Assembly: GCA_002471275.1 (NCBI GenBank)
Contig: DKPQ01000017.1
Coordinates: 186,001-250,000, forward strand
From: Flammeovirgaceae bacterium UBA7330
GTDB lineage: Bacteria > Bacteroidota > Bacteroidia > Cytophagales > Cyclobacteriaceae
DNA length: 64,000 nucleotides
Direction: 5' to 3'
Part shown: piece by piece, positions 35,950 to 45,296 of the stretch
Layout: each line of letters starts with the position of its first letter
How positions within the stretch are numbered: position 1 is the stretch's first letter
The notes under the pieces: generated by a model
Seen by the model: the letters and a program-made list of their open reading frames with translations, nothing else
What the model was told of the DNA's origin: nothing
The model's database searches: none
Position numbers and translations under genes: made by a program

Positions 35950-37671
35950 TTAAAGTCCAAGGTCTGAAATAATAGTATTTATTTTAGAGTCAAGCTTTGC
36001 CTTGACCTCGTCCACGGATTCACTGTCATCCAATTTAGTATTCACAGAAAAGTAAAATTTGATTTTTGGTTCTGTTCCAGATGGCCTGATAGATATCTTT
36101 GATTCATCTTCTGTGAAAAACTGTAGCACATTGGATTTTGGGTAATCAATTGGCTTTTCTTTTCCGGTGGCCAAATCTTTTTCTGTAGACGATTGATAAT
36201 CAATAAGTTTAACGACTTTTGATCCCCCAAGAGACGATGGAGGCTCTTTCCGGAATTTCACCATCATTTCTTGAATTTCTTCGGCACCTGCTTTGCCTTT
36301 CCTGGTGATAGATTTCAGGGATTCAAGGAAAAATCCAAATTGCCGGTAAATATTCTCCATCAGATCAAAGACGGATAGGCCTTCTGATTTTGCCCAGGCT
36401 GCCATCTCAGCAATCATGGCACATGATGCTACGGCATCTTTGTCACGGACACTGTCACCCACCAAATACCCATAACTCTCTTCCCCACCAGCAATGAACT
36501 TTGATTTACCTTCTAATTCTTTGATCAGTTCAGCGATATATTTAAATCCCGTCAATGTATCGTAGCTGGTAACTTTAAAGTGGTCGGCAATTCTTTTAAT
36601 CAGATCAGTGGTGACAATGGTTTTCACCACAAATTGCTTTCCATCCAGCTTTTTGTTTTCCTGCCACTTTTTCAGGAGGTAATAGATCAGTAGGGTACCT
36701 GTCTGATTGCCATTGAGTAGCTGAAATACTCCGTTTTTGTTTTTAGCAGCAATGCCTACCCGGTCAGCATCAGGGTCTGTAGCCATCACGAGATCTGCAT
36801 CAATTTCTGCTGCTTTTTTCAAGGCCAGGCTCATGGCTTCAGCTTCCTCGGGATTGGGATATACCACGGTTGGGAAGTTGCCATCAGGTTCGGCCTGTTC
36901 AGATACTACGGTAACATTCTTGAAACCAAAAGCTTCCAATACCCTGGGAACCAGCTTTATTCCAGTACCATGAATGGAACTGAACACGATTTTGGTGTCA
37001 CTTTCTTTGGCAATGGTTTCCGGTGAGAGGCTTAAGCCCTTTAAGACATCTATGTATTGCTTATCGATCTCTTCTCCTATTATTTCGATCAGGCTATAGT
37101 TTCCGTTAAACTTAACATCATCGAAAGAGCTGATCTTATTGACCTCATCAATTACATTTTTGTCGTGAGGGGGTACAAGTTGGCCACCGTCATCCCAGTA
37201 GGCTTTGTAGCCATTGTATTCTTTGGGGTTATGCGACGCTGTGATTACAACGCCACTCTTACACTTGAGTTTTCTGATGCTGTATGAGAGTTCTGGGGTA
37301 GGGCGTAGCGATTCAAAGAGGTACACTTTGATGCCATTGGCAGAAAATACTGCAGCAGTGGTCTCAGCAAAGAACCGGCTGTTGTTCCGACTATCATGAG
37401 CAATTGCGACCTTTATCTCCTCATTAGGGAAACTTCTGTTCAGGTAGTTAGCCAATCCCTGCGTAGCCATACCAATGGTGTATTTATTCATGCGGTTTGA
37501 GCCTACACCCATGATCCCTCTGAGTCCCCCGGTACCAAATTCCAGATCTTTGTAAAATGATTCTGTAAGTTCTTCCTGATTTTTGGATTGGAGCGTTTTG
37601 ATTGACTCTTTGGTTTCCTGATCGATGGCCTGACTATCTAACCAACTTGATACCCTTGATTCTAGCGACAT
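35950..37671 (-). CDS. Phosphoglucomutase/phosphomannomutase-family enzyme
   Basis: Alpha-D-phosphohexomutase, 573 residues, which moves phosphate between C1 and C6 of hexose phosphates. The four domains show the expected sites: phosphoserine loop VITASHNPKEYNGYK, metal loop TDPDADRVGIA, sugar loop GGEESYGY, and phosphate loop RPSGTEPKIKFYF. The long form resembles phosphoglucomutase PgcA of Firmicutes and Bacteroidota, linking to pgi nearby. The trpS gene ends 30 bases upstream. Confidence 0.94.
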   Translation of the reverse strand: MSLESRVSSWLDSQAIDQETKESIKTLQSKNQEELTESFYKDLEFGTGGLRGIMGVGSNRMNKYTIGMATQGLANYLNRSFPNEEIKVAIAHDSRNNSRFFAETTAAVFSANGIKVYLFESLRPTPELSYSIRKLKCKSGVVITASHNPKEYNGYKAYWDDGGQLVPPHDKNVIDEVNKISSFDDVKFNGNYSLIEIIGEEIDKQYIDVLKGLSLSPETIAKESDTKIVFSSIHGTGIKLVPRVLEAFGFKNVTVVSEQAEPDGNFPTVVYPNPEEAEAMSLALKKAAEIDADLVMATDPDADRVGIAAKNKNGVFQLLNGNQTGTLLIYYLLKKWQENKKLDGKQFVVKTIVTTDLIKRIADHFKVTSYDTLTGFKYIAELIKELEGKSKFIAGGEESYGYLVGDSVRDKDAVASCAMIAEMAAWAKSEGLSVFDLMENIYRQFGFFLESLKSITRKGKAGAEEIQEMMVKFRKEPPSSLGGSKVVKLIDYQSSTEKDLATGKEKPIDYPKSNVLQFFTEDESKISIRPSGTEPKIKFYFSVNTKLDDSESVDEVKAKLDSKINTIISDLGL

Positions 37672-37701
37672 AGTAAATTTTTGAGGTTTGAATTAAAAAT
37701 A

Positions 37702-38670
37702 TTAAAATCCGAGCTTATTTCTCACTCTTGCCAATACTTCTTTTGCAATTAGGCTGGCTTTTCTTTCACCTTCTTCGAGCAGTCTTTCAATTTCTGCAGG
37801 ATTGCTCATCAGATGATCATGTTTTTCCCTCTCTGTTTTATAAAGCTCCATGAGAAGTTCGAACAGTGCTTGTTTGGCATGACCGTATCCATAATTACCA
37901 GCGAGATATTTGTGCCTCAGATCTTCGGTTTGATCAGGCGTTGCCAGTAGCTGATAAATTGCAAATACATTGCATGTATCAGGGTTTTTGGGCTCCTCCA
38001 TAGGTGTGCTATCCGTGATGATAGACATGATGTTTTTCCTGAGCTTCTTTTCGGGTAGGAAGATGTCAATGGTATTTCCGTAGGACTTGCTCATCTTCTG
38101 ACCATCAGTGCCCGGGATGGTCATCACATTGTCATCGATTTTGGCTTCCGGCATCACGAAAGTTTCCCCATACTGGTTATTAAAACTGGAAGCAATGTCA
38201 CGGGTCATCTCCAGGTGCTGCTTCTGGTCTTTTCCTACCGGTACATAGTTGGCATCATACAATAGGATGTCTGCCGCCATCAAAACCGGGTAGGTAAACA
38301 GCCCGGCATTGACATCGGATAATCGCTCAGACTTGTCTTTGAATGAATGTGCATTAGCCAGCATAGGGAAGGGTGTGAGGCAATTGAGATACCAGGCAAG
38401 TTCACAAACCTCAGTTACTTTACTCTGTCGGTAAAACAGGTTCTTTGTAGTGTCCAAACCAAATGCCAGCCAGGCAGCAGCTACAGCTATTACATTCTCT
38501 TTTCTTTGATCTGCATCTTTAATTGTGGTTAAAGAATGAAGGTCAGCTATGAATAAGAAAGATTCATTTTTTTCGTTCTTAGAAAGTTCAATAGCTGGTG
38601 CAATGGCTCCGAGGATGTTACCCAAATGTGGTTTTCCGGAACTTTGAATTCCAGTAAGGATGCGCGACAT
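37702..38670 (-). CDS. trpS: Tryptophan-tRNA ligase
   Basis: Charges tRNA-Trp, class I synthetase, 322 residues. The HIGH-type motif reads KPHLGNILGA near residues 13-22, and KMSKSYGN near 194-201 is the KMSKS loop. The dimer-core and C-terminal helices are of usual length. A perfect -7 element (TAGGTTTG at 38684-38691, minus strand) precedes the ATG by 13 bases. Divergent from the DUF1573 gene. Confidence 0.96.
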   Translation of the reverse strand: MSRILTGIQSSGKPHLGNILGAIAPAIELSKNEKNESFLFIADLHSLTTIKDADQRKENVIAVAAAWLAFGLDTTKNLFYRQSKVTEVCELAWYLNCLTPFPMLANAHSFKDKSERLSDVNAGLFTYPVLMAADILLYDANYVPVGKDQKQHLEMTRDIASSFNNQYGETFVMPEAKIDDNVMTIPGTDGQKMSKSYGNTIDIFLPEKKLRKNIMSIITDSTPMEEPKNPDTCNVFAIYQLLATPDQTEDLRHKYLAGNYGYGHAKQALFELLMELYKTEREKHDHLMSNPAEIERLLEEGERKASLIAKEVLARVRNKLGF

Positions 38671-38683
38671 AATATTTTTTGTG

Positions 38684-38691
38684 CAAACCTA
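38684..38691 (-). promoter_or_regulatory. Candidate -7 element for trpS
   Basis: The minus strand reads TAGGTTTG, a full match to TAnnTTTG, ending 13 bases before the trpS ATG at 38670. A plus-strand near match AATCTTTG (38701-38708) may serve the divergent DUF1573 gene. Confidence 0.45.
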
Positions 38692-38732
38692 AATAATTTG
38701 AATCTTTGTACCCGTTTAAGAAAAGTTTAAGA

Positions 38733-39806
38733 ATGAGATTAATCGTCATTATCCTTGTTAGCATATTTTATAGTGTCCAGTTGCAGGCACAAGGCAAGAT
38801 TGAGTTTGCAAAGATCACCCATGACTTTGGTGATGTGGATGAAAATGCGGGGCCGATCGATTATAGTTTTCAGTTCAAAAATACAGGGGACCAACCGATC
38901 AAGATCATACAAGTAAAAGCCTCTTGTGGCTGTACCACTCCGGGCTGGACCAAGGAACTTGTGATGCCGGGAGACTCGGGTTTCATCAAGGCTCAGTATA
39001 ATCCCAGGAACCGACCGGGACAATTTAAGAAATCTTTACAGGTCACCAGCAATGCTCCCGGAGGGAATGCAACGCTTTTCATTGAGGGCTATGTAAAGCC
39101 TGCCCCTAAAACTGTAGCTGAGGAGTTGCCATTAAAAATGGGTGGGCTTCGGATTAAATATAAATCCCTGAATCTGGGACGGATGACCAATGAAAAACCA
39201 GTGTTTAAATCGTTTGATATTCACAATGATGCAGATGAGGCTATGAGTCTGGTTATGGAAAGGGGAATGATACCTGAATTCATTTCATTAGCGTTGCAAC
39301 CACAGACCCTGGAGCCAAATGAATCCGGGCAACTGGTGGTGACCTATGATCCTAAGAAAAAGGGAAGCCTGGGTTTTCATACAGACAATGTTCGGTTTTT
39401 TACCTCCGAGGCTCCTGGAGAAATGAAGGAACTCTTCGTTGTAGCTACAATAGAAGAATATTTTCCACCCATGACAGCTGAGGAGAAGGCCAACGCACCG
39501 CGTTTGGCTATTGATCGAACCAATCATGACTTTGGAAGGTTGACGGAGGGCAATACCGTGAAAACCACCTTTCAGATCTCTAATACTGGAAAAAACACCC
39601 TCAGCATAAGAGATACTCGGGGTAATTGTGGTTGTACGGTCTCCTCATTGCCTAAAACTGAGCTAAAGCCAGGGGAGTCAATTCCGATGACTGTTACATT
39701 CAACACATCAGGTAGGCGAGGCAGGCAATATAAGACAGTCACCATATTTTCAAATGACCCTATCGGACCTTCTCAAATGATCAGTATCCGTGCAGATGTG
39801 AATTAA
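38733..39806 (+). CDS. DUF1573 domain protein with two DUF1573 units
   Basis: Exported beta-sandwich protein, 357 residues from ATG 38733; a TTG at 38706 is open but overlaps the promoter region. A signal peptide of about 20 residues ends at LQAQ. Two DUF1573 Ig-like units are clear: residues about 22-118 (ITHDFGDVDENAG, SCGCTTPGW) and about 255-357 (TNHDFGRLTEGN, GNCGCTVSSLP), each with a CGC motif. The middle 120 residues are another beta-sandwich of weaker similarity. Common in Bacteroidota; function is unknown. Convergent with the M1 peptidase gene. Confidence 0.88.
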   Translation: MRLIVIILVSIFYSVQLQAQGKIEFAKITHDFGDVDENAGPIDYSFQFKNTGDQPIKIIQVKASCGCTTPGWTKELVMPGDSGFIKAQYNPRNRPGQFKKSLQVTSNAPGGNATLFIEGYVKPAPKTVAEELPLKMGGLRIKYKSLNLGRMTNEKPVFKSFDIHNDADEAMSLVMERGMIPEFISLALQPQTLEPNESGQLVVTYDPKKKGSLGFHTDNVRFFTSEAPGEMKELFVVATIEEYFPPMTAEEKANAPRLAIDRTNHDFGRLTEGNTVKTTFQISNTGKNTLSIRDTRGNCGCTVSSLPKTELKPGESIPMTVTFNTSGRRGRQYKTVTIFSNDPIGPSQMISIRADVN

Positions 39807-39807
39807 C

Positions 39808-41697
39808 TTAGTCTTCCCGGGGGAATACATTGTTTTTACGATCGATGTCAGCCATCCATCCGGAAGCATCAATCTCGATCTTCTTGATCTTATTGAAAGG
39901 TATGTCTATTTCCAAAGTGTATTCCGGATGCGTCCATGCCCAATCAGGAAGTATGGTTCTTTCTACAGCGAAGTCATTAGGTTTTTCGCCTCTCATTATT
40001 CCTAAAGGGATATAGTACAATTGCCGATCTCCGTTCTTTGTTGTCACCCATAGATCAATAGGCATGGGCATACGTTGCAGTCGTTTTAAAACAACCTTTG
40101 ATGAAACCTTAGAGGATGGGGTTACTTCGTGAATTTCATAATCTATTGCATGCGTTGAGTTAATCCAATAGTCATGATACCAGTCTAATGTAATACCTGA
40201 TTGCTTTTCAATTACGCTGAAAAAGTCTTCAGGCCAGGGGTGTTTAAACTTCCACTCATCATAGTACTTCAACAAACCCTCATCTACATTTTCTTTGCCT
40301 ATGATATATTTCAATTGCTGCAGCGTTACTTTTCCTTTTGTATAGGCTGCAACAACATAAGCATTGTTGGTTACAAAATGATCGGCATGCGTACTCATTG
40401 GCTCTTCCATCCCAGTTTTAGCCCACATGATATAGCTCACATAAGCACTGGCAACTGGATTGAAAAACTCATGGTCCCGGCCTTTACTGTCATAAATAAA
40501 TGCTTTGGTATACATTTCAGCATACTCAGTGAATCCTTCATCCATCCATGCGGAATAGCTTTCATTATTTGCCAGAATTCCGTAGTACCATTGATGCATC
40601 AGCTCATGTATGATCACACTCACCAATGAGCTTAAACTTCTGCCGCTGGTGATCAAAGTAGCCATAGGGTATTCCATTCCTCCATCACCTCCCTGGATCA
40701 CCGAAAACTGGGGATAAGGGTACTCACCGAAATTTTCCTGGATATAAGGAAACGCTTTCATCGTATAATCAATGGCTTTAGACCACATTTCGGCATCCTC
40801 TTGCTTTTGGTAAAGAAAATGAACATCAAAGCCATTTTCAGCTTTGCGTATCTCATGAACGTAATCTCGATCTGCAGCCCAAACGAAATCGTGCACGTTG
40901 TTGGCCTCAAATTTCCAGGTGAGTTTTTCTACAGATTCATAAGAAGGGTTTTCTGGAGCATATCCATATCCTACTGCTTCAGGATTTTTTATTATACCAG
41001 TACCTCCCAGGATGTAATTTTTATCAATGGTGATGGAGACATTAAAATCGCCCCAGGGCGCATAGAATTCCCTGTTTACATAAGGTGTGGTGTGCCAGCC
41101 TCTGGTATCGTATTCTGCCATTTTTGGATACCACTGCGACATAGAGTAATCGATGCCTTCCGCACTGTTCCTTCCGGACCTTCTGATCTGCAGTGGAACC
41201 TGACTCTGAAATTCCATCTTGAATACGGCCGAAGTCTTTGGTGGAATCGGATAAGCCAATTTTACTTCCAATACCGTACCCTCAACCAGGTAATCAAGGG
41301 GTTTTCCATCCTGTGACAATGAGCTGATTTTGTGATAACCGATCTCGCTCGAATCAAGGTTTAAAATTTTGTCAGAAATCTTTGGACTGGGATCAGGAAG
41401 AGACCTGTTCCGTACATCCATCATGCTGTTGGGCTGAAAGGCATTGAAGTACAGATGATAAAAAACGTCATACAACGTGTCTGGGGAATTATTGTAATAT
41501 TTTAAGGTTTGATTTCCGGAAAATTGGTGTGTTTTCACATCGAAATCGATGTCCATTTCATATTCCACACGCTGTTGCCAGTAGCCCTGCCCCCATGAAA
41601 TATTGCAAAAAATTGAAAATATCAGTGTAAAGATTGAATATTTCCAATATGAGGATGTTCTGTGGATAACTTTTTTGACAAAATTTGAACTATTCAA
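39808..41697 (-). CDS. M1-family metallopeptidase
   Basis: Zinc aminopeptidase-like protease, 629 residues, with an N-terminal hydrophobic segment (about 18-36) that marks it as exported. The thermolysin-like domain has HELMH (His364, His368) and Glu387 of NExx-type ESYSAWMDEGFTEY, exactly the HExxH-18-E spacing. The exopeptidase motif that is GAMEN in classic M1 enzymes is GGMEYP here. The N-terminal part (about 45-240) is the usual M1 beta-domain. No signs of damage. Confidence 0.9.
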   Translation of the reverse strand: MNSSNFVKKVIHRTSSYWKYSIFTLIFSIFCNISWGQGYWQQRVEYEMDIDFDVKTHQFSGNQTLKYYNNSPDTLYDVFYHLYFNAFQPNSMMDVRNRSLPDPSPKISDKILNLDSSEIGYHKISSLSQDGKPLDYLVEGTVLEVKLAYPIPPKTSAVFKMEFQSQVPLQIRRSGRNSAEGIDYSMSQWYPKMAEYDTRGWHTTPYVNREFYAPWGDFNVSITIDKNYILGGTGIIKNPEAVGYGYAPENPSYESVEKLTWKFEANNVHDFVWAADRDYVHEIRKAENGFDVHFLYQKQEDAEMWSKAIDYTMKAFPYIQENFGEYPYPQFSVIQGGDGGMEYPMATLITSGRSLSSLVSVIIHELMHQWYYGILANNESYSAWMDEGFTEYAEMYTKAFIYDSKGRDHEFFNPVASAYVSYIMWAKTGMEEPMSTHADHFVTNNAYVVAAYTKGKVTLQQLKYIIGKENVDEGLLKYYDEWKFKHPWPEDFFSVIEKQSGITLDWYHDYWINSTHAIDYEIHEVTPSSKVSSKVVLKRLQRMPMPIDLWVTTKNGDRQLYYIPLGIMRGEKPNDFAVERTILPDWAWTHPEYTLEIDIPFNKIKKIEIDASGWMADIDRKNNVFPRED

Positions 41698-41735
41698 GGA
41701 TTATTGACTTTATTTATTAGACCAATAACTATTCA

Positions 41736-41864
41736 ATGGAGAAGTTTTTTGAACTGATATTACTCATAGTTCTGGCGTTTGGATCGGCAATACTTTTTTC
41801 ATTCGCTATCATTTGGAAGCTATTTTTAGCCATATTCCAAATGATAACGACTGCATTTAAGTAA
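41736..41864 (+). CDS. 42-residue single-helix membrane peptide
   Basis: ATG to TAA open frame in the gap between the M1 peptidase start and the gyrB stop. The peptide begins MEKFFELILLIVLAFGSAI, with one long hydrophobic helix (about 7-35), then a short amphipathic end with Thr and Lys. There is no known homologue I can name. It would be transcribed toward gyrB. A TGATAAC/GTTATCA inverted pair (41842-41872) spans its stop codon. Support is only the coherent membrane helix and that it fills the gap; chance cannot be excluded. Confidence 0.45.
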   Translation: MEKFFELILLIVLAFGSAILFSFAIIWKLFLAIFQMITTAFK

Positions 41865-41870
41865 AAGTTA

Positions 41871-43826
41871 TCAAACGTCTACCTTAGCGTATTTCGCATT
41901 TTTCTCGATGAAATCTCGTCGAGGCCCAACTTCGTCACCCATTAACATTGAGAACAAGTGATCGGCTTCAGCTGCTGATTCTATAGTTACCTGCTTTAAA
42001 CCTCGTGTCTCAGGATCCATAGTTGTTGTCCACAATTGTTCAGGGTTCATCTCTCCGAGACCTTTATATCGTTGCACATTGACTGCATCCTCCTTACCGT
42101 CGGCTAACTCTTTTACGATTTTCATCCTGTCATTTTCAGACCAGGCGTATCTTTCATTTTTACCTTTCTTAAGTAAATAAAGTGGAGGCAGAGCGATGTA
42201 CAGGTATCCTTTTTCTATCAACTCCCTCATATACCGGAAGAAGAAAGTAAGGATGAGTGTACGGATATGACTACCATCAATATCAGCATCGGTCATGATG
42301 ATGATCTTGTGATACCTTAATTTTTCCATGTTGAGCGCTTTTTGGTCATCTTCGGTTCCGAAAGAAACACCCAATGCGGTAATGATGTTTTTGATCTCAT
42401 CATTGTCATAAATCTTGTGCTCCTGAGCTTTCTCCACATTCAGAATCTTTCCACGAAGGGGGAGGATGGCCTGGAATTTTCTGTCCCTACCTTGTTTGGC
42501 AGATCCACCAGCAGAATCACCTTCTACCAGGTAGATTTCACACGAAGACGGATCCTTGTCAGAGCAGTCGGCCAACTTACCCGGAAGTCCTGTGCCAGAA
42601 AGTACATTCTTTCTTTGAACCATTTCACGGGCTTTACGAGCTGCATGTCTTGCTTGAGCTGCAAGAATTACCTTGGAAACAATTTGCTTGGCCTCTTTGG
42701 GATGCTCTTCCAGGTATTCGTTGAGCGCTTCCGATACAGCCGTATCCACAGCGCCCATGGCATCATTGTTACCCAACTTGGTCTTGGTTTGACCTTCAAA
42801 CTGTGGCTCTGCTATCTTCACCGAAATGACCGCTGTAAGACCTTCCCTAAAGTCGTCTCCGGTGATGTCTATTTTAACTTTGTCCAGTAACCCTGATTTA
42901 TCCGCATATGATTTAAGGGTCCTTGTCAGGGCTCTCCTGAAACCGGCAACGTGTGTCCCCCCCTCAATGGTGTTGATGTTGTTTACATAAGAAACAACAT
43001 TCTCATTGAATGAGGTGTTGTAGCTCATAGCAACCTGAGTTGGAACTCCAGTTCTTTCAGTATCTATATAAATGGGGTCAGGAATAAGAATTTCTCTGGT
43101 GCTATCCAGGTATTTCACGAATTCTTTCAATCCTCCTTCGGAAAAGAACTCTGCCCTGATGGAATTTCCGTTCTCGTCAGTGTCCCTGTGATCAACCAAA
43201 TGGATCCTGATACCAGCATTCAGAAATGACAACTCCCTGAGCCTGCCGGCAATGGTTTCATAGTTGTATTCAGATACGATGAAAATACTGCTGTCGGGCA
43301 TGAACTTGATGACTGTCCCAGTAATGTCTGTTTTGCCGATTTCTTTCACAGGGGCCTTTGGTACACCCAAAGAATATTCCTGCTGATAAATAGTGCCATT
43401 TCGATGAACAGTAGCTATTAGTTGAGTGGACAGTGCATTTACACAGGATACACCCACACCATGCAAACCCCCGGAAACTTTATAGGTATCTTTATCGAAC
43501 TTACCTCCTGCGTGGAGAACAGTCATTACAACTTCAAGAGCTGATTTTTTTTCTTTTTCATGGAGGTCTGTAGGAATTCCCCGTCCATCGTCAGTGACTG
43601 TAATAGAATTGTCTTCATTGATCTCGACGGTGATGTTATTACAGTATCCCGCTAGAGCTTCATCGATGGAGTTGTCCACAACCTCCCAAACCATATGGTG
43701 AAGCCCTTTTACGCCTACATCTCCTATGTACATGGCAGGTCTCTTTCGCACGGCTTCCAGCCCCTCTAAAACCTGAATATTGTTTGCTGAATAGTTTCCT
43801 TTACCTAATGACTTATCTTGTTCCAT
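41871..43826 (-). CDS. gyrB: DNA gyrase subunit B
   Basis: ATPase subunit of gyrase, 651 residues. GHKL ATPase domain (VVDNSIDEALAG, DDGRGIP, GGLHGVGVSCVNALS), transducer domain with the QTKTKLGN lysine, and TOPRIM domain (EGDSAGGSAKQGRD, PLRGKILNVEKA, MTDADIDGSHI), then the C-terminal QRYKGLGEMNPEQLW. Length is that of the short GyrB without the proteobacterial insert. A perfect -7 element (TACTTTTG, minus strand, 43846-43853) lies 19 bases before the ATG. ParE is the alternative, but the TOPRIM insert pattern and C-terminal ending suit GyrB. Confidence 0.93.
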   Translation of the reverse strand: MEQDKSLGKGNYSANNIQVLEGLEAVRKRPAMYIGDVGVKGLHHMVWEVVDNSIDEALAGYCNNITVEINEDNSITVTDDGRGIPTDLHEKEKKSALEVVMTVLHAGGKFDKDTYKVSGGLHGVGVSCVNALSTQLIATVHRNGTIYQQEYSLGVPKAPVKEIGKTDITGTVIKFMPDSSIFIVSEYNYETIAGRLRELSFLNAGIRIHLVDHRDTDENGNSIRAEFFSEGGLKEFVKYLDSTREILIPDPIYIDTERTGVPTQVAMSYNTSFNENVVSYVNNINTIEGGTHVAGFRRALTRTLKSYADKSGLLDKVKIDITGDDFREGLTAVISVKIAEPQFEGQTKTKLGNNDAMGAVDTAVSEALNEYLEEHPKEAKQIVSKVILAAQARHAARKAREMVQRKNVLSGTGLPGKLADCSDKDPSSCEIYLVEGDSAGGSAKQGRDRKFQAILPLRGKILNVEKAQEHKIYDNDEIKNIITALGVSFGTEDDQKALNMEKLRYHKIIIMTDADIDGSHIRTLILTFFFRYMRELIEKGYLYIALPPLYLLKKGKNERYAWSENDRMKIVKELADGKEDAVNVQRYKGLGEMNPEQLWTTTMDPETRGLKQVTIESAAEADHLFSMLMGDEVGPRRDFIEKNAKYAKVDV

Positions 43827-43845
43827 GTAGTGTCGTTTAAAACCT

Positions 43846-43853
43846 CAAAAGTA
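43846..43853 (-). promoter_or_regulatory. Candidate -7 element for gyrB
   Basis: The minus strand reads TACTTTTG, matching TAnnTTTG, 19 bases before the gyrB ATG. No good -33 TTG at the expected distance. Confidence 0.45.
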
Positions 43854-43878
43854 AGCAAATTATGCTTCATGGAGAGGG

Positions 43879-43930
43879 TTGTTTGATGTCAAAACATTTA
43901 CTAGTTTTGATATAACTAAATAGTTAGTTA
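43879..43930 (+). promoter_or_regulatory. Promoter and hairpin leader of the LRR gene
   Basis: TTG (43879-43881), a 20-base spacer, and TAGTTTTG (43902-43909) form a complete Bacteroidota-type promoter. The predicted transcript starts near 43913 and its first 18 bases fold as TAACTAA-ATAG-TTAGTTA, a perfect 7-bp hairpin ending one base before the start codon at 43932. This leaves no room for a Shine-Dalgarno site. Confidence 0.55.
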
Positions 43931-43931
43931 A

Positions 43932-45296
43932 ATGATTAGATTTCTACTGCTCTTATTATTCATTTCATCCCTTCCTGGATATGGACAGGAGCGGATGGCG
44001 AACATGGATAGTTTGAGGCAAATAATGGAAAACCGACGAAGGGTGCGTCAGATTTATCTTCAGAATTTGGCAGATAATCCGAAAAAAACACTGGACTCAG
44101 TGAGGCAGGCAGAATTGGAGCGGCACACTGCTTCAGGCGAAGAGCAACTGGAATGGCTGAAAGCAAATCAAAGGCTGGATACCCTAAAAGAAATCGATTT
44201 GAGCTATGCAGGTTTGGATAGGGTACCACCCTTTGTATATCAAGCTTCAAATATTGAAAAGCTGGTCCTGGATTATAACAATATCAAAAAATTACCTGCT
44301 GAGCTTGGTCAGCTCGAACATTTAAAGAGCATTTCCTGGAAAAACAATACGCTTGAGGATTATTGGTGGATACGCATTCAGCGAATACCACAAATCGAAA
44401 CTTTGGACCTGGGTGACAATACTTTGACAAGGGTGCCTCATGGAGTTAAAAAGCTGAAAGGGCTTAAGCATCTGATTCTGGATCAAAATCTTTTTGAAGA
44501 AATCGCTGTAAACAGGCTCTCCAGAATAGATTCCCTGGAGAAACTTAGTTTGAATAGAAATTATTTGTTAGAAATTAAAGAAGGTCCTTATCACAAACTA
44601 TCCTTCTTAAAAGAACTTTACCTGAATCGCTGTAATATCGAGTCCCTTGATCCCTCATTTTATCAACTCAGTGGCTTAGAAAAGTTGCAAATGCTGCATA
44701 ATGACCTATCTGAACTGCCGGAGGGTATCTCGGCCATGCAAAACCTATCCAAACTTTCGCTGTATAAAAATGAAGTGCGTCGATTACCTCTTGATTTATT
44801 CGAGTTGGAAAAACTCGAAGTAATTGATTTGTATTACAATAAACTTGAGGTGATCCCACCTGATCTGGCCAAGCTAAAAAACCTGGAAATTTTATACCTG
44901 GCACATAATGAGGTCTATGATGTTCCGGAAAGCATCGGCGAATTAAATGGACTTAAGGAGCTTTATCTTCATCATAATCGTCTGAGTGTGCTGCCTGAGG
45001 GAATAGCCAAACTAGCAAACCTGAATGTGATACGTATCAATAATAATTACCTGGTAGACTTTCCGGATCAGGTATTATCGCTTAGTCAGCTAAAGGATAT
45101 TGATATCTCGAACAATCAGATCACTAACATACCATCAGGTATTTCTAAACTAATGAACCTCTCTTTATTCAGCTATAATGGGAATGAAATTGATTTTGAT
45201 GACATGGAAAATCAAAAACTTGCTGTAGAGATCCATAAGATGATCAAGCGGGGAGTGATTTGTGTGCCTAAAGTTTCTGTTGAAAGGACTCAATAA
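43932..45296 (+). CDS. Exported leucine-rich-repeat protein
   Basis: 454 residues. Signal peptide of about 19 residues (FLLLLLFISSLPGYGQ). A short helical region with many Arg (about 22-70) precedes an array of about fifteen LRR units (about 75-435) of the 23-residue type L..L.L..N.L..LP..i..L, for example KLSLYKNEVRRLPLDLFELE. LRR arrays bind proteins; ligand unknown. The C-terminus (ARGVICVPKV-like GVICVPKVSVE) is short and lacks a sorting domain. The gene end overlaps the CoA-binding gene by seven bases in convergent layout. Confidence 0.85.
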   Translation: MIRFLLLLLFISSLPGYGQERMANMDSLRQIMENRRRVRQIYLQNLADNPKKTLDSVRQAELERHTASGEEQLEWLKANQRLDTLKEIDLSYAGLDRVPPFVYQASNIEKLVLDYNNIKKLPAELGQLEHLKSISWKNNTLEDYWWIRIQRIPQIETLDLGDNTLTRVPHGVKKLKGLKHLILDQNLFEEIAVNRLSRIDSLEKLSLNRNYLLEIKEGPYHKLSFLKELYLNRCNIESLDPSFYQLSGLEKLQMLHNDLSELPEGISAMQNLSKLSLYKNEVRRLPLDLFELEKLEVIDLYYNKLEVIPPDLAKLKNLEILYLAHNEVYDVPESIGELNGLKELYLHHNRLSVLPEGIAKLANLNVIRINNNYLVDFPDQVLSLSQLKDIDISNNQITNIPSGISKLMNLSLFSYNGNEIDFDDMENQKLAVEIHKMIKRGVICVPKVSVERTQ

